64,000 nt of DNA from an uncultured Candidatus Entotheonella sp. (lineage in GTDB: Bacteria > Tectomicrobia > Entotheonellia > Entotheonellales > Entotheonellaceae), in assembly GCA_951828535.1 (NCBI GenBank), contig OX639990.1, positions 2,281,300-2,345,299 on the forward strand. The letters are read 5' to 3'. How positions within the stretch are numbered: the stretch's first letter is position 1; each line of letters starts with the position of its first letter. Below, in pieces: positions 53,887-63,633 of this stretch. The position numbers were made by a program, and so were the translations under genes. The notes beneath the pieces are model-generated. The model was not told the DNA's origin, ran no database searches, and saw only the letters and a list, made by a program, of their open reading frames with translations.

Positions 53887-54660
53887 TTACTTACCCTGCC
53901 AGACCGGGGAGCGTTTCTCTCTGAACGCCTGCTTGCCCTCGCTGGCGTCGGCGGTTTCGCCGGCCACCAGGCGCATGGTTTCGCCAAAGCGCACCGCTTC
54001 GATCCACGGCAGGCTGCGGGTGCGCACCGCCACTTCCTTGGTGGCGCGCACGGCCAGCGGCGCCGATTGACACAGCCGGGCGGCCAGCGCTTTCGCCTCG
54101 CTCAGCAGATCGTCGTGCGGCACCACCTTCCACACCAGCCCCATTTCCTTGGCGCGCGCCGCGTCCACCGCCTCGCCGATGAGCAGCAGTTCCATGGCGT
54201 TGGTCCAGCCGATGCGGCCCGGCATGCGGACCGCGCCCACGATTGTGGGCACGCCGATACGCACCTCCGGGAAGCCAAAGGTCGCGCGCTCCGAGGCGAT
54301 GACGAAATCGCAGAACGACACGCCGGTGACACCATAGCCGAGGCACGGACCGTTGATCGCCGCGATGATCGGCTTGAACAGTTCCAGGCCGCTCTCGAAC
54401 GAGTTGATGGTGGGTTTTTCCCAATACGTGCCCGCGAAGGTGCCCGCCGAGCCACCCTCCTTGATGTCGGCACCGGCGCAGAAGGCCCGCCCCGTCCCGG
54501 TCAGGATGGCCACCCAGGCGTCGGTATCGTCGCGGAAGCGCAGCCAGGCGGCATTCAGTTCCTCGCGCATCTGGCCGTTGATGGCGTTGAGCCGCTCGGG
54601 CCGATTGTAGGTAATGGTAACGACGTGGCCTTCTTTTTCGTACAAGATGGTGTCTGGCAC
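53887..54660 (-). CDS. Enoyl-CoA hydratase/isomerase family protein
   Basis: 257-residue crotonase-fold protein. The CoA/oxyanion loops are AFCAGADIKEGG and GPCLGYGVTG (less common than the usual GGG), and one catalytic Glu may lie in FGFPEVRIG; the second Glu position (IVGAVRMPGRIG) has Val-Gly-Ala, as in isomerases, dehalogenases or non-hydratase members. It may not be a hydratase. It is 24 bp downstream of arsM on the same strand. Confidence 0.87.
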   Translation of the reverse strand: MPDTILYEKEGHVVTITYNRPERLNAINGQMREELNAAWLRFRDDTDAWVAILTGTGRAFCAGADIKEGGSAGTFAGTYWEKPTINSFESGLELFKPIIAAINGPCLGYGVTGVSFCDFVIASERATFGFPEVRIGVPTIVGAVRMPGRIGWTNAMELLLIGEAVDAARAKEMGLVWKVVPHDDLLSEAKALAARLCQSAPLAVRATKEVAVRTRSLPWIEAVRFGETMRLVAGETADASEGKQAFREKRSPVWQGK

Positions 54661-54684
54661 GTTAATGCTCCCTTTTTCAGGTAT

Positions 54685-55425
54685 CTACGCCGGCTTGTAC
54701 GCCTTGATATTCATGCTGTGGACGCGCGACGCCCATTCCTGTTCGCCCTGCCAGGGCTTGTCGTCCACGATCTCCATGCGTTCAAAACCTGCCTGCCGCA
54801 TGCGGCCGAGATAGACCTCCTGCGGCTCGGCGCCCGACAGGCAGGCCACCCAGTTTCGCGCGTCGGCGGTCGCGTGCGCCGGCAGCGGCGCCGTGAGCAG
54901 CATGTCCGAAATGAACATCCGGCCCCCCGGCTTCAGGATACGATGGGCCTCACGGAACACCGCGTCCTTGTCCGGCGCCAGGTTAATGACGCAATTCGAG
55001 ATGATCACGTCCACCGAGTCGCCGGCGATGGGCGTGCTTTCCATCTCGGTGAGGTGAAACGTCACGTTCGTCATGCCGAGGCTTGCCGCGTTACGGCGCG
55101 CGAGGTCTACCATGTCGGGCGTCATGTCCACGCCGATGACGTGACCCTGCTCCCCCACCGCCTTGGCCGCAATGAAGCAGTCGATACCGCCGCCGCTGCC
55201 GAAGTCCACCACCGTGTCGCCGGGCTTGAGGTCGTCGATAGCCGTCGGGTTGCCGCAGCCCGCCGACGCCGTCAGCGCCTCGCTCGGCAGTCCTTCGATC
55301 TGTTCATTGTCGTAAAGCTGCGTGGACGTGCCACAACTATCATCGGCACAACAACCGCCCGCGGCATTCGCCACCTCGGCGTAGCGCTCACGCACCAACG
55401 CCTTCACGTCCGCATCTGAAATCAT
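54685..55425 (-). CDS. arsM: Arsenite methyltransferase
   Basis: SAM-dependent methyltransferase that turns arsenite into methylated arsenicals. The 246 residues have the SAM loop [13 protein letters not shown] and the three conserved arsenic-binding Cys (C57 in SAGCGNP, C145 in SNCVINL, C195 in WVACLSG), plus an N-terminal CCADDSC cluster that often binds arsenic first. ATG 55425 has AGGAGAG upstream. No arsR or other ars gene is next to it. Confidence 0.92.
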   Translation of the reverse strand: MISDADVKALVRERYAEVANAAGGCCADDSCGTSTQLYDNEQIEGLPSEALTASAGCGNPTAIDDLKPGDTVVDFGSGGGIDCFIAAKAVGEQGHVIGVDMTPDMVDLARRNAASLGMTNVTFHLTEMESTPIAGDSVDVIISNCVINLAPDKDAVFREAHRILKPGGRMFISDMLLTAPLPAHATADARNWVACLSGAEPQEVYLGRMRQAGFERMEIVDDKPWQGEQEWASRVHSMNIKAYKPA

Positions 55426-55507
55426 GAGACTCTCCTGTCCGTTCTTCGTCACTTGTCGCACTACGCTAAACCATTTTCAGTTCAAGACGGCTTGTAATCC
55501 GAGGCAT

Positions 55508-55547
55508 TCCCCCTCACCCCAACCCTCTCCCTCCAGGGGAGAGGGAG
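55508..55547. repeat. GC-rich palindromic repeat core (copy E)
   Basis: CCCCCTCACCCCAACCCTCT then CCCTCCAGGGGAGAGGGAG, in the 227-bp gap between arsM and the TPR gene. Confidence 0.8.
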
Positions 55548-55652
55548 CAGGAATACGGGCCACGCCCACAACCCGCCAAACCGTCAATCTGAAGCCATGG
55601 GCGTGAAGCATAGCACGTCAAAGGGCTTTCTCAAGCAACGGCGTGCAGCGTA

Positions 55653-56237
55653 TCAATACTTGTGCATGCGCTGCTGCGCGTCGATCTCCGGCAGGCGCAG
55701 GACGCGGTCTTCGGGCGCTTTGCGCAGTTCGGCTTCAAGGTAATCGGCGCGGTCGGCGATGGTGGGGGGGCGTTCGGACATGTTGCGGAGGAAGCGCCAC
55801 AGCCAGCCGGGGCCATCGGCCAGCTTGGGATCAAGGGCCAGAGCGTGGCGGTAGTCCTGCAGAGCCAAGTCGTGCTGACCCATGCGGTCATACAGGATAC
55901 CCCGGTCGGCATAGGCCACGGCCAGGGAATCATCGAGCGCCAGGGCGCGGTCGAAGGCTTCCAGGGAGGCCTCGTAGCGTTGTTGGTGCATCAGGGCCAA
56001 AGCCATGCCGAGGTAGGCCAGCGGGTGGTCGGCGTTCGTTTCCAGCGCAAGCTCGAATTCGGCGATGGCGCGGTCATACTGTCCGTCCTGCAGGCGGTAA
56101 TTGCCGCTCTTGACGCGATAGTCGCCCGGCGTGTCCTCCACCGCGGTGCGCCAATACAGCACGAAGGCCACGACCGCCACGAACAGCAGCAGCACCAGGA
56201 GGCCGACGCGGTTCTCCCTGCGGGTGAGCGCGTTCAT
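55653..56237 (-). CDS. Membrane-anchored tetratricopeptide-repeat protein
   Basis: 194 residues: a short cytosolic start, one membrane helix (LLVLLLFVAVVAFVLYW), then about three to four TPR units (KSGNYRLQDGQYDRAIAEFE, HPLAYLGMALALMHQQRYEA, AVAYADRGILYDRMGQHDLA) for protein binding. ATG 56237 is used; a TTG at 56246 would add three residues and overlap the upstream gene. It is in line with the small membrane protein and probably co-transcribed. Function unknown. Confidence 0.78.
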   Translation of the reverse strand: MNALTRRENRVGLLVLLLFVAVVAFVLYWRTAVEDTPGDYRVKSGNYRLQDGQYDRAIAEFELALETNADHPLAYLGMALALMHQQRYEASLEAFDRALALDDSLAVAYADRGILYDRMGQHDLALQDYRHALALDPKLADGPGWLWRFLRNMSERPPTIADRADYLEAELRKAPEDRVLRLPEIDAQQRMHKY

Positions 56238-56238
56238 G

Positions 56239-56484
56239 TCAGCCAATCGACCTGAAGAAGATGAAGTGGTTGTACAGGAAGGCGAACGTCATGGCGATAA
56301 AGGCGGCGACCCAGGTGACCCGCTGACGCAGCCGCTCCCGATCCGCGTCGTCGATGTCGGCCTGAATGCGGCGCTGGTGGCGGTTGATGCTGAGGGCCAG
56401 GATAAGTTTGCGGAGGGGCCAGAAGAGCAGCAGGCCCAGCAGAAAAGACGAAAAGCCGTACCAGGGAATAACCCATCCGGCCAT
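56239..56484 (-). CDS. Small two-helix membrane protein
   Basis: 81 residues: one helix near residues 8-30 (FSSFLLGLLLFWPLRKLILA) and one near 56-78 (VTWVAAFIAMTFAFLYNHFI), with a charged coiled stretch between (RHQRRIQADIDDADRERLRQ). No recognised family. It sits between the sodium symporter and the TPR gene on the same strand, so it may be an accessory subunit, but this is inference. The open frame that continues upstream is not supported. Confidence 0.6.
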   Translation of the reverse strand: MAGWVIPWYGFSSFLLGLLLFWPLRKLILALSINRHQRRIQADIDDADRERLRQRVTWVAAFIAMTFAFLYNHFIFFRSIG

Positions 56485-56512
56485 GATGCGACGCCTCTCG
56501 CCGAGTTGTTCA

Positions 56513-56625
56513 GCCCCCCTCTCCCTAGCCCCCGCGGAGGAGGAGAGAATGACTGCTTCCCTACCCTTCTCCTCACGGGGGACCGCTACTCCCTCTCCCT
56601 TTACGAGAGAGTTGGGGTGAGGGGG
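56513..56625. repeat. GC-rich palindromic dispersed repeat, long form (copy F)
   Basis: Begins CCCCCTCTCCCTAGCCCCC, ends GAGAGAGTTGGGGTGAGGGG; the inverted equivalent of copy A, 113 bp against 112 bp. Lies between the small membrane gene and the symporter stop. Confidence 0.8.
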
Positions 56626-56627
56626 AT

Positions 56628-58616
56628 TTAATCCGCCGCGGCCTCCGGGGCCTCTGGAACCTTCACGTCGCCGATGTCTTCCACCAGCGCCACGACCTCC
56701 TGATCCGGCACCGTGGACATCTGCATCTTGTAGCCCAGGAACCACATCATGCTGACGCCCAGCGCCCACCACAAAATTTGCCAGGCCCAGATGGAGGGCA
56801 TGCCGAATATCCACGTGGCGGCATCGTTCGGGTTGCCGAAAATCGTGTTGCCGATGACGGCCCCCGGCCCGATGCCGAAGAAGAACCAGGCAATCGTGAT
56901 ACCCCAGGCCCAGGGAATCAGGGGTTTCTTGTCCTCGGGCAGGCCGGCGTGTTCTTTCAGGAAGGTGTGGAACCGCATGCGATGCTCGGTCCCTTCGCGG
57001 CTTTGCGTGGCAAGCGAGATCAGGATGGCCAGGCCGAGGTTGAAAATCAGGCCCCAGCCCGCCGAGTGAATGGTTAGCGGCCAGCGGCCCCATGCGGTGA
57101 TGCCGAACCATTGTTGGCCGATCGACTCGGTGAGTGTCACCGCAATGATGCCGGCGATGAGCCCCACCGTGACGCCCTGCCGCGTCAGCCACGGCCACCA
57201 GCAGGCGGCGATCAGCGCCGGCCACATCTGGAAGCCGTACGCCACCGCCAGGCCGCCGAGCAACACCAGGGCATCGCGCGAGGTGGTCGCCACCACCAGG
57301 GCCAGAACCGTAATCACCACCACGCCAACGCGCCCGAGCAGCTTCTGCGACTCGTGCGACGCGTCAGGGTTGATGAAACGCTTGTACAGGTCGCGGGTCA
57401 GCATGCCGGCCGCGGTAGACATGTACGCCGCGCCGGTCGACTGCATCGCCGCCAGGGCGCACACCGCCAGCAGGCCCACGAGCCACGGCGCCACGTCGCT
57501 CATCAGGCGAATCAGCACCGGCACCAGGAAGCCCTGCTTGCCCGGCATTTCCATGATGTCGCGGCCCAGTTGCAACACGTCGTTAACCACCCCGACGGGC
57601 TGTCCCGCGGCCTGCGCCGCCTGTGCGGCATCGAGCATGGCCTTGTCGGCGCCCAGCAGGTGCGCCCCCATGCCCTGGATGGCGGTGAAGACGATCAGGA
57701 TGAAGCCGATGCCGAACGACGACGCCCATACCTGCTGCGGCGCGAAGGGGCGCGGGTTGCGGTTGGAAAACGACCACATCGAGAACGCCGGCGCCGACTG
57801 AATGCCCATGAGCGCGAACATGTACGTGAGGATCATGATGCCCGTCCAGGCGCCGCCAACGGCGCTCGGCCCTGACTTCACGAATTGGATGACCCCTGGT
57901 ATGGCGATGTAGTGGCTGTATCCCGCCGGCGTGCGCTTGCTGTCGATCTCCGCCAGCTTGGCGATGCCCTCGTTCAAGGCGCCGAAACCGCCGACGTAGC
58001 CCAGGGTGATCAGCCCGATGGCCGTGATGCCCACCGCCAGCAGGACGCACTGCACCGTATCCACGTAAGCCACCGCCCGCAGGCCGCCCGAGGCGACGTA
58101 AACGATGACGACCAGCGACAGCAGCCACATGCCGAGCCAGACGGGGAACAGGCCCTCGGTGAGAACGTTGAACAAGAAGCCGGAGGCCCGTAGCTGCACC
58201 CCGAGGTAGGGCACGGAAAAGATGAGGGCCACCAAGACGGTGAGGATGCGCATCAGGTCGGAGCGGAAGTAGTCGGCGTACATTTCGCCCGGCGTTACGT
58301 AGCCGAAGCGCTTGCCGAGCATCCATTGGCGCTTCAAGAATATCAGGCCGGTGAAGGGAATGGTAATAGCGTAGAACGAGGCGTAGGCGTATTGGAAACC
58401 GTCGCGGTAGACGAGGCCGGGATGGCCCATGAAGGTCCAGCCGGAAAACGAGGTGGCGGTAGCGGCGAGCACGAATACCCACAGGGGAATCGAGCGCCCG
58501 GCGATGAAGTAGTCTGAGGCTGTTCTGGCTGTTCTGGCTCCCTTCACCCCCCAGTAGATGCAATAGATCCAATATAGGAGCACAAACACGAATAACCACA
58601 CCACAGCAGCACTCAT
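56628..58616 (-). CDS. Sodium:solute symporter (SSS family)
   Basis: 662-residue inner-membrane transporter with about 13-14 helices. SSS features: ASDYFIAGRSIPLWVFVLAA, TATSFSGWTFMGHPG, YVASGGLRAVAYVDTVQCVL (the sodium-solute signature region), CALAAMQSTGAAYMSTAAGM. The C-terminus is acidic (DIGDVKVPEAPEAAAD). ATG 58616 is the natural start; the frame opens 33 codons upstream. The solute (proline, pantothenate, acetate or other) is unknown. Downstream it is followed by the two small membrane genes. Confidence 0.9.
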   Translation of the reverse strand: MSAAVVWLFVFVLLYWIYCIYWGVKGARTARTASDYFIAGRSIPLWVFVLAATATSFSGWTFMGHPGLVYRDGFQYAYASFYAITIPFTGLIFLKRQWMLGKRFGYVTPGEMYADYFRSDLMRILTVLVALIFSVPYLGVQLRASGFLFNVLTEGLFPVWLGMWLLSLVVIVYVASGGLRAVAYVDTVQCVLLAVGITAIGLITLGYVGGFGALNEGIAKLAEIDSKRTPAGYSHYIAIPGVIQFVKSGPSAVGGAWTGIMILTYMFALMGIQSAPAFSMWSFSNRNPRPFAPQQVWASSFGIGFILIVFTAIQGMGAHLLGADKAMLDAAQAAQAAGQPVGVVNDVLQLGRDIMEMPGKQGFLVPVLIRLMSDVAPWLVGLLAVCALAAMQSTGAAYMSTAAGMLTRDLYKRFINPDASHESQKLLGRVGVVVITVLALVVATTSRDALVLLGGLAVAYGFQMWPALIAACWWPWLTRQGVTVGLIAGIIAVTLTESIGQQWFGITAWGRWPLTIHSAGWGLIFNLGLAILISLATQSREGTEHRMRFHTFLKEHAGLPEDKKPLIPWAWGITIAWFFFGIGPGAVIGNTIFGNPNDAATWIFGMPSIWAWQILWWALGVSMMWFLGYKMQMSTVPDQEVVALVEDIGDVKVPEAPEAAAD

Positions 58617-58752
58617 CTTGCCGTCCCCCCCCGTAGATGCTAGCTCATGTCTCAGTCTCCGCGCATGACACAGAACGCCTGTTAAGGCTTTGTTAAAGGC
58701 AGCGCATCCTAGCACCGCCGCTCCGGGAACATCAAGAGAAGTTTTCGCGCCG

Positions 58753-59958
58753 CTAATGCGCCCCAGCGACGGGAGCGGCGGCCTCCTCCAGCAACTCGTG
58801 GACCTGCTCCGGAGTGTAGCCCAGCCAGTTCTGCAGCACCTCCGCGGTGTGCTCGCCGATGGCCGGCGCCGGACGCAGTTCGGGGTGCGGATGGGCGCTG
58901 AGGTTCAACCCTTGCCGGGCCACCGGAATCGGCCCCATGCCGGGCTGGTCGACGCATGGAAACAGGTCGCGTGCGGCGGCGTGCGGATCGCTCGCCAGGT
59001 CCGCCACGGTGCTGACGCGCTCGAAGGGCAGACGGAAGCGTTCGGCAGCAGCGAGGATGTCGGGGGTCGGCAGGCCGCCCGCCCATTCGGTGACGTGCGT
59101 CATGAGCTCGTCGCGGTTGGCGTAACGCAGATCGTCGGTGGCGTAGCGCGGATCGTCCAGCAGTTCCGGGTGGCCGATCATCTCGCACAGGCGCTTGAAC
59201 ATGTTGCCGATGCAATTGAAGATCACGAAGCCGCCGTCGCTGGCCTGCACGCAGTCGCCGAGCGCGTAGATCAGCGCGTTGCCCTGCTGATGGCGGGTGG
59301 TGTCGGTCAGCGCGGTTTCGGCGATCATGCCGTAAGTGCCCGCAAAGGCGCTGATGGTTTCGATCAGCGACACTTCCACGAATTGCCCCTTGCCGGTGCG
59401 TTCGCGCTCGTACAGGGCCGCCATGATGCCAAAGCCGCCATACAGGGCGGTGCTGAAATCGACGTACGGCAGGTGGTTGAGAAACGGCTGACCGCTGCCG
59501 TTGCAGGCCATGGCGCCACTCCTCGCCTGCGCCAACCCGTCGAAGGCGACCCGCTCCGCGTCCGGTCCGCCAGCGCCGTAGCCCGTGATGGACAGCGCGA
59601 TCAGGCGCGGGTTGAGGCCGAGCAACCGCTCCTTGGCGAAGCCGAGGTCACGCGCGGCGCGCGGCGAGTAGTTCTGGATGAGGATGTCGGCCTTGACGAT
59701 CAGTTGATCGAGCAGGCGCCGGCCCGCTTCGTCGAACAGGTTGAAGGCGGCGGACTTCTTGTGGCGGTTGATGGTGACGAAGTACATCGAATCGCCGTTC
59801 AGATGCGGTCCGCGCAGCCGGTCCGGCTCCGGCTTCGGGCGCTCCACCCGCACCACCTCGGCACCGAGGTCAGCCAGCAATTGTCCGGCATACGGCGCGG
59901 CGATGAAGCGCCCCAGGTCGAGCACACGAATCCCGTCAAGCAACGGTTCTTGGGCCAT
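58753..59958 (-). CDS. CaiB/BaiF family III CoA transferase
   Basis: 401-residue paralogue of the CoA transferase at 49 kb. GIRVLDLGRFIAAPYAGQLL, GAEVVRVERPKPEPDR, ENYSPRAA-type loop (IQNYSPRAARDLGF), FDGLAQARSGAM with the catalytic Asp, and PAPAIGEHTAEVLQNWLGY mark the family. Its CoA and acid partners are unknown. It stands alone; the 228 bp upstream (59959-60186) hold no gene. Confidence 0.9.
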   Translation of the reverse strand: MAQEPLLDGIRVLDLGRFIAAPYAGQLLADLGAEVVRVERPKPEPDRLRGPHLNGDSMYFVTINRHKKSAAFNLFDEAGRRLLDQLIVKADILIQNYSPRAARDLGFAKERLLGLNPRLIALSITGYGAGGPDAERVAFDGLAQARSGAMACNGSGQPFLNHLPYVDFSTALYGGFGIMAALYERERTGKGQFVEVSLIETISAFAGTYGMIAETALTDTTRHQQGNALIYALGDCVQASDGGFVIFNCIGNMFKRLCEMIGHPELLDDPRYATDDLRYANRDELMTHVTEWAGGLPTPDILAAAERFRLPFERVSTVADLASDPHAAARDLFPCVDQPGMGPIPVARQGLNLSAHPHPELRPAPAIGEHTAEVLQNWLGYTPEQVHELLEEAAAPVAGAH

Positions 59959-60186
59959 GATAGGTTCTCCTTGTCGGTATGATGGGTTGGAGCGGCGAGT
60001 ATACCAAGTTCGGGAAAGGGTTGTTGAAATGCGCAGTGGCGCTGGGCGGCGTTTTGAGACGCTGCCGGCGTGTCGTGGTCGGGCATCCCGAAGATGTTTT
60101 CATTCCAGCCGGATAGCGTGTGCCGGAAGGCTCTCTAATGACGCATCTCGTTAATGGGGACGCATACAGGTCCGTCGCAGGTCAAT

Positions 60187-63100
60187 TTAGGCAATGTCGC
60201 CCGTTGGCAGCCAATCCGCCAATTCAAGGTAGCGGCAGAACGCATTCGCCATCTGCATCTGTCGTGGAGTGCGGCATTCCACTTCGAACAGTTGCGGCGA
60301 GCCGACGATGATCAATATACATTTGGCGCGCGACGTTGCGACGTTAAGGCGGTTGAGGCTGTACAAGAACTCCATTCCCCGCGGCGCGTCCGCATGGCTC
60401 GACGTCGCCGTTGAATAGATTGCGATAGGCGCTTCCTGGCCCTGGAACTTATCGACTGTGCCAACCCGAGCACCCGCTGGCAGGTGTTTCTGGATCTCGA
60501 AAACCTGTGCGTTGTAGGGCGCAATAATGACGATGTCGTCGAGCGTGACGGGCTTTTCCTGGCCGTCTCGATCCACCCACGTCGCGTTGCTACCCAGAAT
60601 GCCGTTCACCAGAACCCCGAGCGCCTGGGCCTCTTCGGGCGAACAGTTCTGATTGCCGTTGTGCTCGACGGACAGGAAACGCAAGCCAGCACCATTTATG
60701 GGCCCTGCCGCCTTGATGACCTGCTCGCCAAGACCGTCTCTCGAGCTCAACTTACCTTCATAGAAAAGCTCGGACGTATACGCGCAGATGGCCGGGTGCA
60801 GCCGCCACGACTCTTCCAGGAACAACCCACGGTCGGCGGGTATGATCTGCTCGCCGGCCAGCACATGATCGAACGCCGAGACACCCGTGTCGTCAGGATG
60901 ACTGCCCTGCGTGGGCTGATCAAGCTGTTGCGGGTCGCCGATAAGCACGACCGTCTTAGCTGCCTGCGATACCGCGAGTACGTTGGCCAGCGACATCTGC
61001 GCCGCTTCATCCACGAAAAGCACATCTATCGTCTCCGATGCATCCTCCCGCGCCCAGAACCACGCGGTTCCACCGCCCACCGAGACACCCTGGTCGAAGG
61101 CGGCGATCAACTCTTCATTCTTTGTGGTGAAGGAAAGTCGGTGTTGCGGCTCTTCCTTTTCGGTCACCTTGTGGCAGCACCGCAGGTCAACCCCACGTTC
61201 GTCCGCCGCCTTGATGGTTGCATCAATCAGATTACGGATGACCTTGTGACTGTTAGCCGTGATGCCGACCTTTTTCCCCAGGCGCACCAATTCGCAGATC
61301 ATCTGCGCCCCCGTAAAAGTCTTGCCAGCGCCCGGCGGACCCTGAATCGGGAGAATGCCTGGCGCTAGATGCCGACACAGCCGAACCGCGGCCTCCACGG
61401 TCGTTTCCTGTTCTTGATGAATCGGCTGGCCGCCAATCCGCGGCCGCTCTCTGAGCAAGAGGTCGCGGGCGGCCTGGTACCGCCCGTCGCCCAGGAGACC
61501 GTGATCGGCGACGTACTCGCCGATCCGCACGAGCGAATCCTTGAGCGGTTGCGCAGGGACAATGGTGTGGGCGAAGACGCCTTGCGGATGAACCTGCGCG
61601 CTGTCCCTGCGCTTCTTGATATCCACGGTGCGCTCTTCCAGGGATATGGCCTGGACCTTGCCGAACCTGTCGCCACCAAGACTGCGGAGATCGTCGCCCT
61701 CCCGAAGCTCGGTTTCCTGCGGCGGAAACTTGTATCGATGGACCGCCGCCGCCGCGGTTCCGCCGGCATCACCGACATAAGACAGACCGGACAGGGCAGC
61801 ACGTTCCTCCACAAGGTCCTCCGCCGAAAGCTCGGCGAGCCGGAAATATTCCCACCACACGGCTTTCTCCTCCCGGCGATGCCAATCGAGGACATGGGCC
61901 AGTATCCAGCGAGCCTGCTGCTCCTCGTCCCGCTCTTCCGGGTCCAGAGGAACATCGCCGCTCAGGCGTTCGACCAGCTCGTTTATCTTGATCTGCCAGT
62001 CGCTGATCCTTTCTGTAGGCGCACCGTTGCCGGGCGCTGGACGAGTTATTACCACACCCTCGGCGACAAGCTGCGCCCGCAGCGCTTCCAGCCAGTCCCG
62101 AAGGCGAGCGGCCGAGCGGCAGTCGTCCTTGTTGTACCCGAGCACCGCGGTCTTGGTTTCCTCCGAGACTGGGGAAGAGTCGTCGAGCTCGAGGTTTGCC
62201 TGAAGCCTTGCCAAGGCAAGGTCCGCTTCGCTCAGAGCCACCTCCCGTTCAAACTCGTAGAACGGCTCCAGCCGTTTGATGGAGTAGCTTTCTACACTCG
62301 CGCGAACGCCGCGACGTACGACTTGGTAAAGATCGACAAACAACCCGGCGCGCAGCATCTGATCGATCTCCTCTTCGCGCGTCGCGTAACGCCCCATCAG
62401 GCGTTTCAGGGCTGCCGGTTCATAGGGGGCATAGTGGTAGACGTGCAAGTCGGGGTAGGTCTCCCACCGCCGCATGACGAAATCGACGAACTGCTCGAAA
62501 GCATGTTTCTCGTCAGTACGGGACAAGGCCCAATCACCGTGATACTCGACTTGCCCTTTTTCGTCTGCAGCCAGATAGCCAAACAGATACTCGAGACCAT
62601 GCTCGCCGACGAACGGATCGCCCTCCAGATCGAGAAAGATGTCCCCGTCTGACGGTTCGGGGAGGCGGACAAGACCCAAGCCGCTTTCCACCGGCAGCAG
62701 TTCGAAGCGTTGCCCGGTCTGGCGGCCTTCGACCTGGATTCTCGCCTGTTCGCGGATGCGGACGTACGCCTCGGCCGAGCCGCGACCCGGCTTCCACGTC
62801 AGCGGCACGGGCATGCCGGCCAATTTCTCTACCGTTGCAACCCCTTCCTGTTTCAGTTCATTGATCTGGAGTTTCGAGATGCCCGCGACGAGACAGAGGT
62901 GATCGTCGTCCCGGCGGCGGCTGTCGCAGACTTCCCGCCAACGACAGATGTCGCAATGCTCTTTCGGATCGGGATAGGGAACTTCCGCGCCGCCGTTCGT
63001 CATGGCGAACCGCAGGCTACGCTTGATCTTTCTGAAGTAAGCGGCGTAGTCCGCGAACCGGTATCGCTGCGGCTCAAACGTCGACCAGGGAACGACGACG

Positions 63101-63603
63101 TACATGTTCTCCGGCATAGCGCCTTGCACCTCGGTCAACAAATCGGAGTACAGGCAGAGCTGGACAATCGCTCCCGCCTTTGTTTGGCGCGCTAGCTTGG
63201 TCTCAACGGCCTCGTACGACCAGCCCCCGAAGAGACTCGGAGAATCGTCGACGCGGCGCAGGATGTCGATTCGTCCCGCCCAGCCTTGGTGGGAAAGCGC
63301 CCCCTGAACGATCACCTGCACGCCTTGTTTCATAGCCGCAAGGGTTTCGGAAACCGCCTCGTCCGAAACTCCGATGCCGTCAACTCTGATGACGTCCAGG
63401 CCAGCCTGCGTCAGATGCTCGACATACGCCGCTTCATGAGCCGAACCCCGTTCCCACAGAATTGGCAAGGAGGGATCCCAGATTTGCGGTTTAGGTAAAG
63501 AGCCTTCGGCGACGGCGCGGTCCAGCCCGGAGAGGTGATGGCAATTCAGATATCCGACCAGATCAGTCGCACTGAGTTCCAGGAAACCGTTAATTCGCTG
63601 CAT
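60187..63603 (-). CDS. TM0106-type RecB-like nuclease fused to SF1 helicase
   Basis: 1138-residue multidomain protein. N-terminal RecB-type nuclease: a four-Cys iron-sulfur-like set (C21, C217, C220, C226) and the catalytic D113 with E134-x-K136. Middle: an RNase-H-like exonuclease segment (FLDLEGDPF, D325/E327; GYNKDDC near 490). C-terminal superfamily I helicase: Walker A QGPPGAGKTF (754-763), DEAAQ (865-869), GDPQQLDQP, VDKFQGQE and NVATSRAK. It resembles Dna2/TM0106 proteins: DNA end processing or phage defence. Sits 30 bp after a patatin-like gene on the same strand. Confidence 0.85.
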   Translation of the reverse strand: MQRINGFLELSATDLVGYLNCHHLSGLDRAVAEGSLPKPQIWDPSLPILWERGSAHEAAYVEHLTQAGLDVIRVDGIGVSDEAVSETLAAMKQGVQVIVQGALSHQGWAGRIDILRRVDDSPSLFGGWSYEAVETKLARQTKAGAIVQLCLYSDLLTEVQGAMPENMYVVVPWSTFEPQRYRFADYAAYFRKIKRSLRFAMTNGGAEVPYPDPKEHCDICRWREVCDSRRRDDDHLCLVAGISKLQINELKQEGVATVEKLAGMPVPLTWKPGRGSAEAYVRIREQARIQVEGRQTGQRFELLPVESGLGLVRLPEPSDGDIFLDLEGDPFVGEHGLEYLFGYLAADEKGQVEYHGDWALSRTDEKHAFEQFVDFVMRRWETYPDLHVYHYAPYEPAALKRLMGRYATREEEIDQMLRAGLFVDLYQVVRRGVRASVESYSIKRLEPFYEFEREVALSEADLALARLQANLELDDSSPVSEETKTAVLGYNKDDCRSAARLRDWLEALRAQLVAEGVVITRPAPGNGAPTERISDWQIKINELVERLSGDVPLDPEERDEEQQARWILAHVLDWHRREEKAVWWEYFRLAELSAEDLVEERAALSGLSYVGDAGGTAAAAVHRYKFPPQETELREGDDLRSLGGDRFGKVQAISLEERTVDIKKRRDSAQVHPQGVFAHTIVPAQPLKDSLVRIGEYVADHGLLGDGRYQAARDLLLRERPRIGGQPIHQEQETTVEAAVRLCRHLAPGILPIQGPPGAGKTFTGAQMICELVRLGKKVGITANSHKVIRNLIDATIKAADERGVDLRCCHKVTEKEEPQHRLSFTTKNEELIAAFDQGVSVGGGTAWFWAREDASETIDVLFVDEAAQMSLANVLAVSQAAKTVVLIGDPQQLDQPTQGSHPDDTGVSAFDHVLAGEQIIPADRGLFLEESWRLHPAICAYTSELFYEGKLSSRDGLGEQVIKAAGPINGAGLRFLSVEHNGNQNCSPEEAQALGVLVNGILGSNATWVDRDGQEKPVTLDDIVIIAPYNAQVFEIQKHLPAGARVGTVDKFQGQEAPIAIYSTATSSHADAPRGMEFLYSLNRLNVATSRAKCILIIVGSPQLFEVECRTPRQMQMANAFCRYLELADWLPTGDIA

Positions 63604-63633
63604 GGGGAATTGCTTTCCTACAAAAAGTTGTGA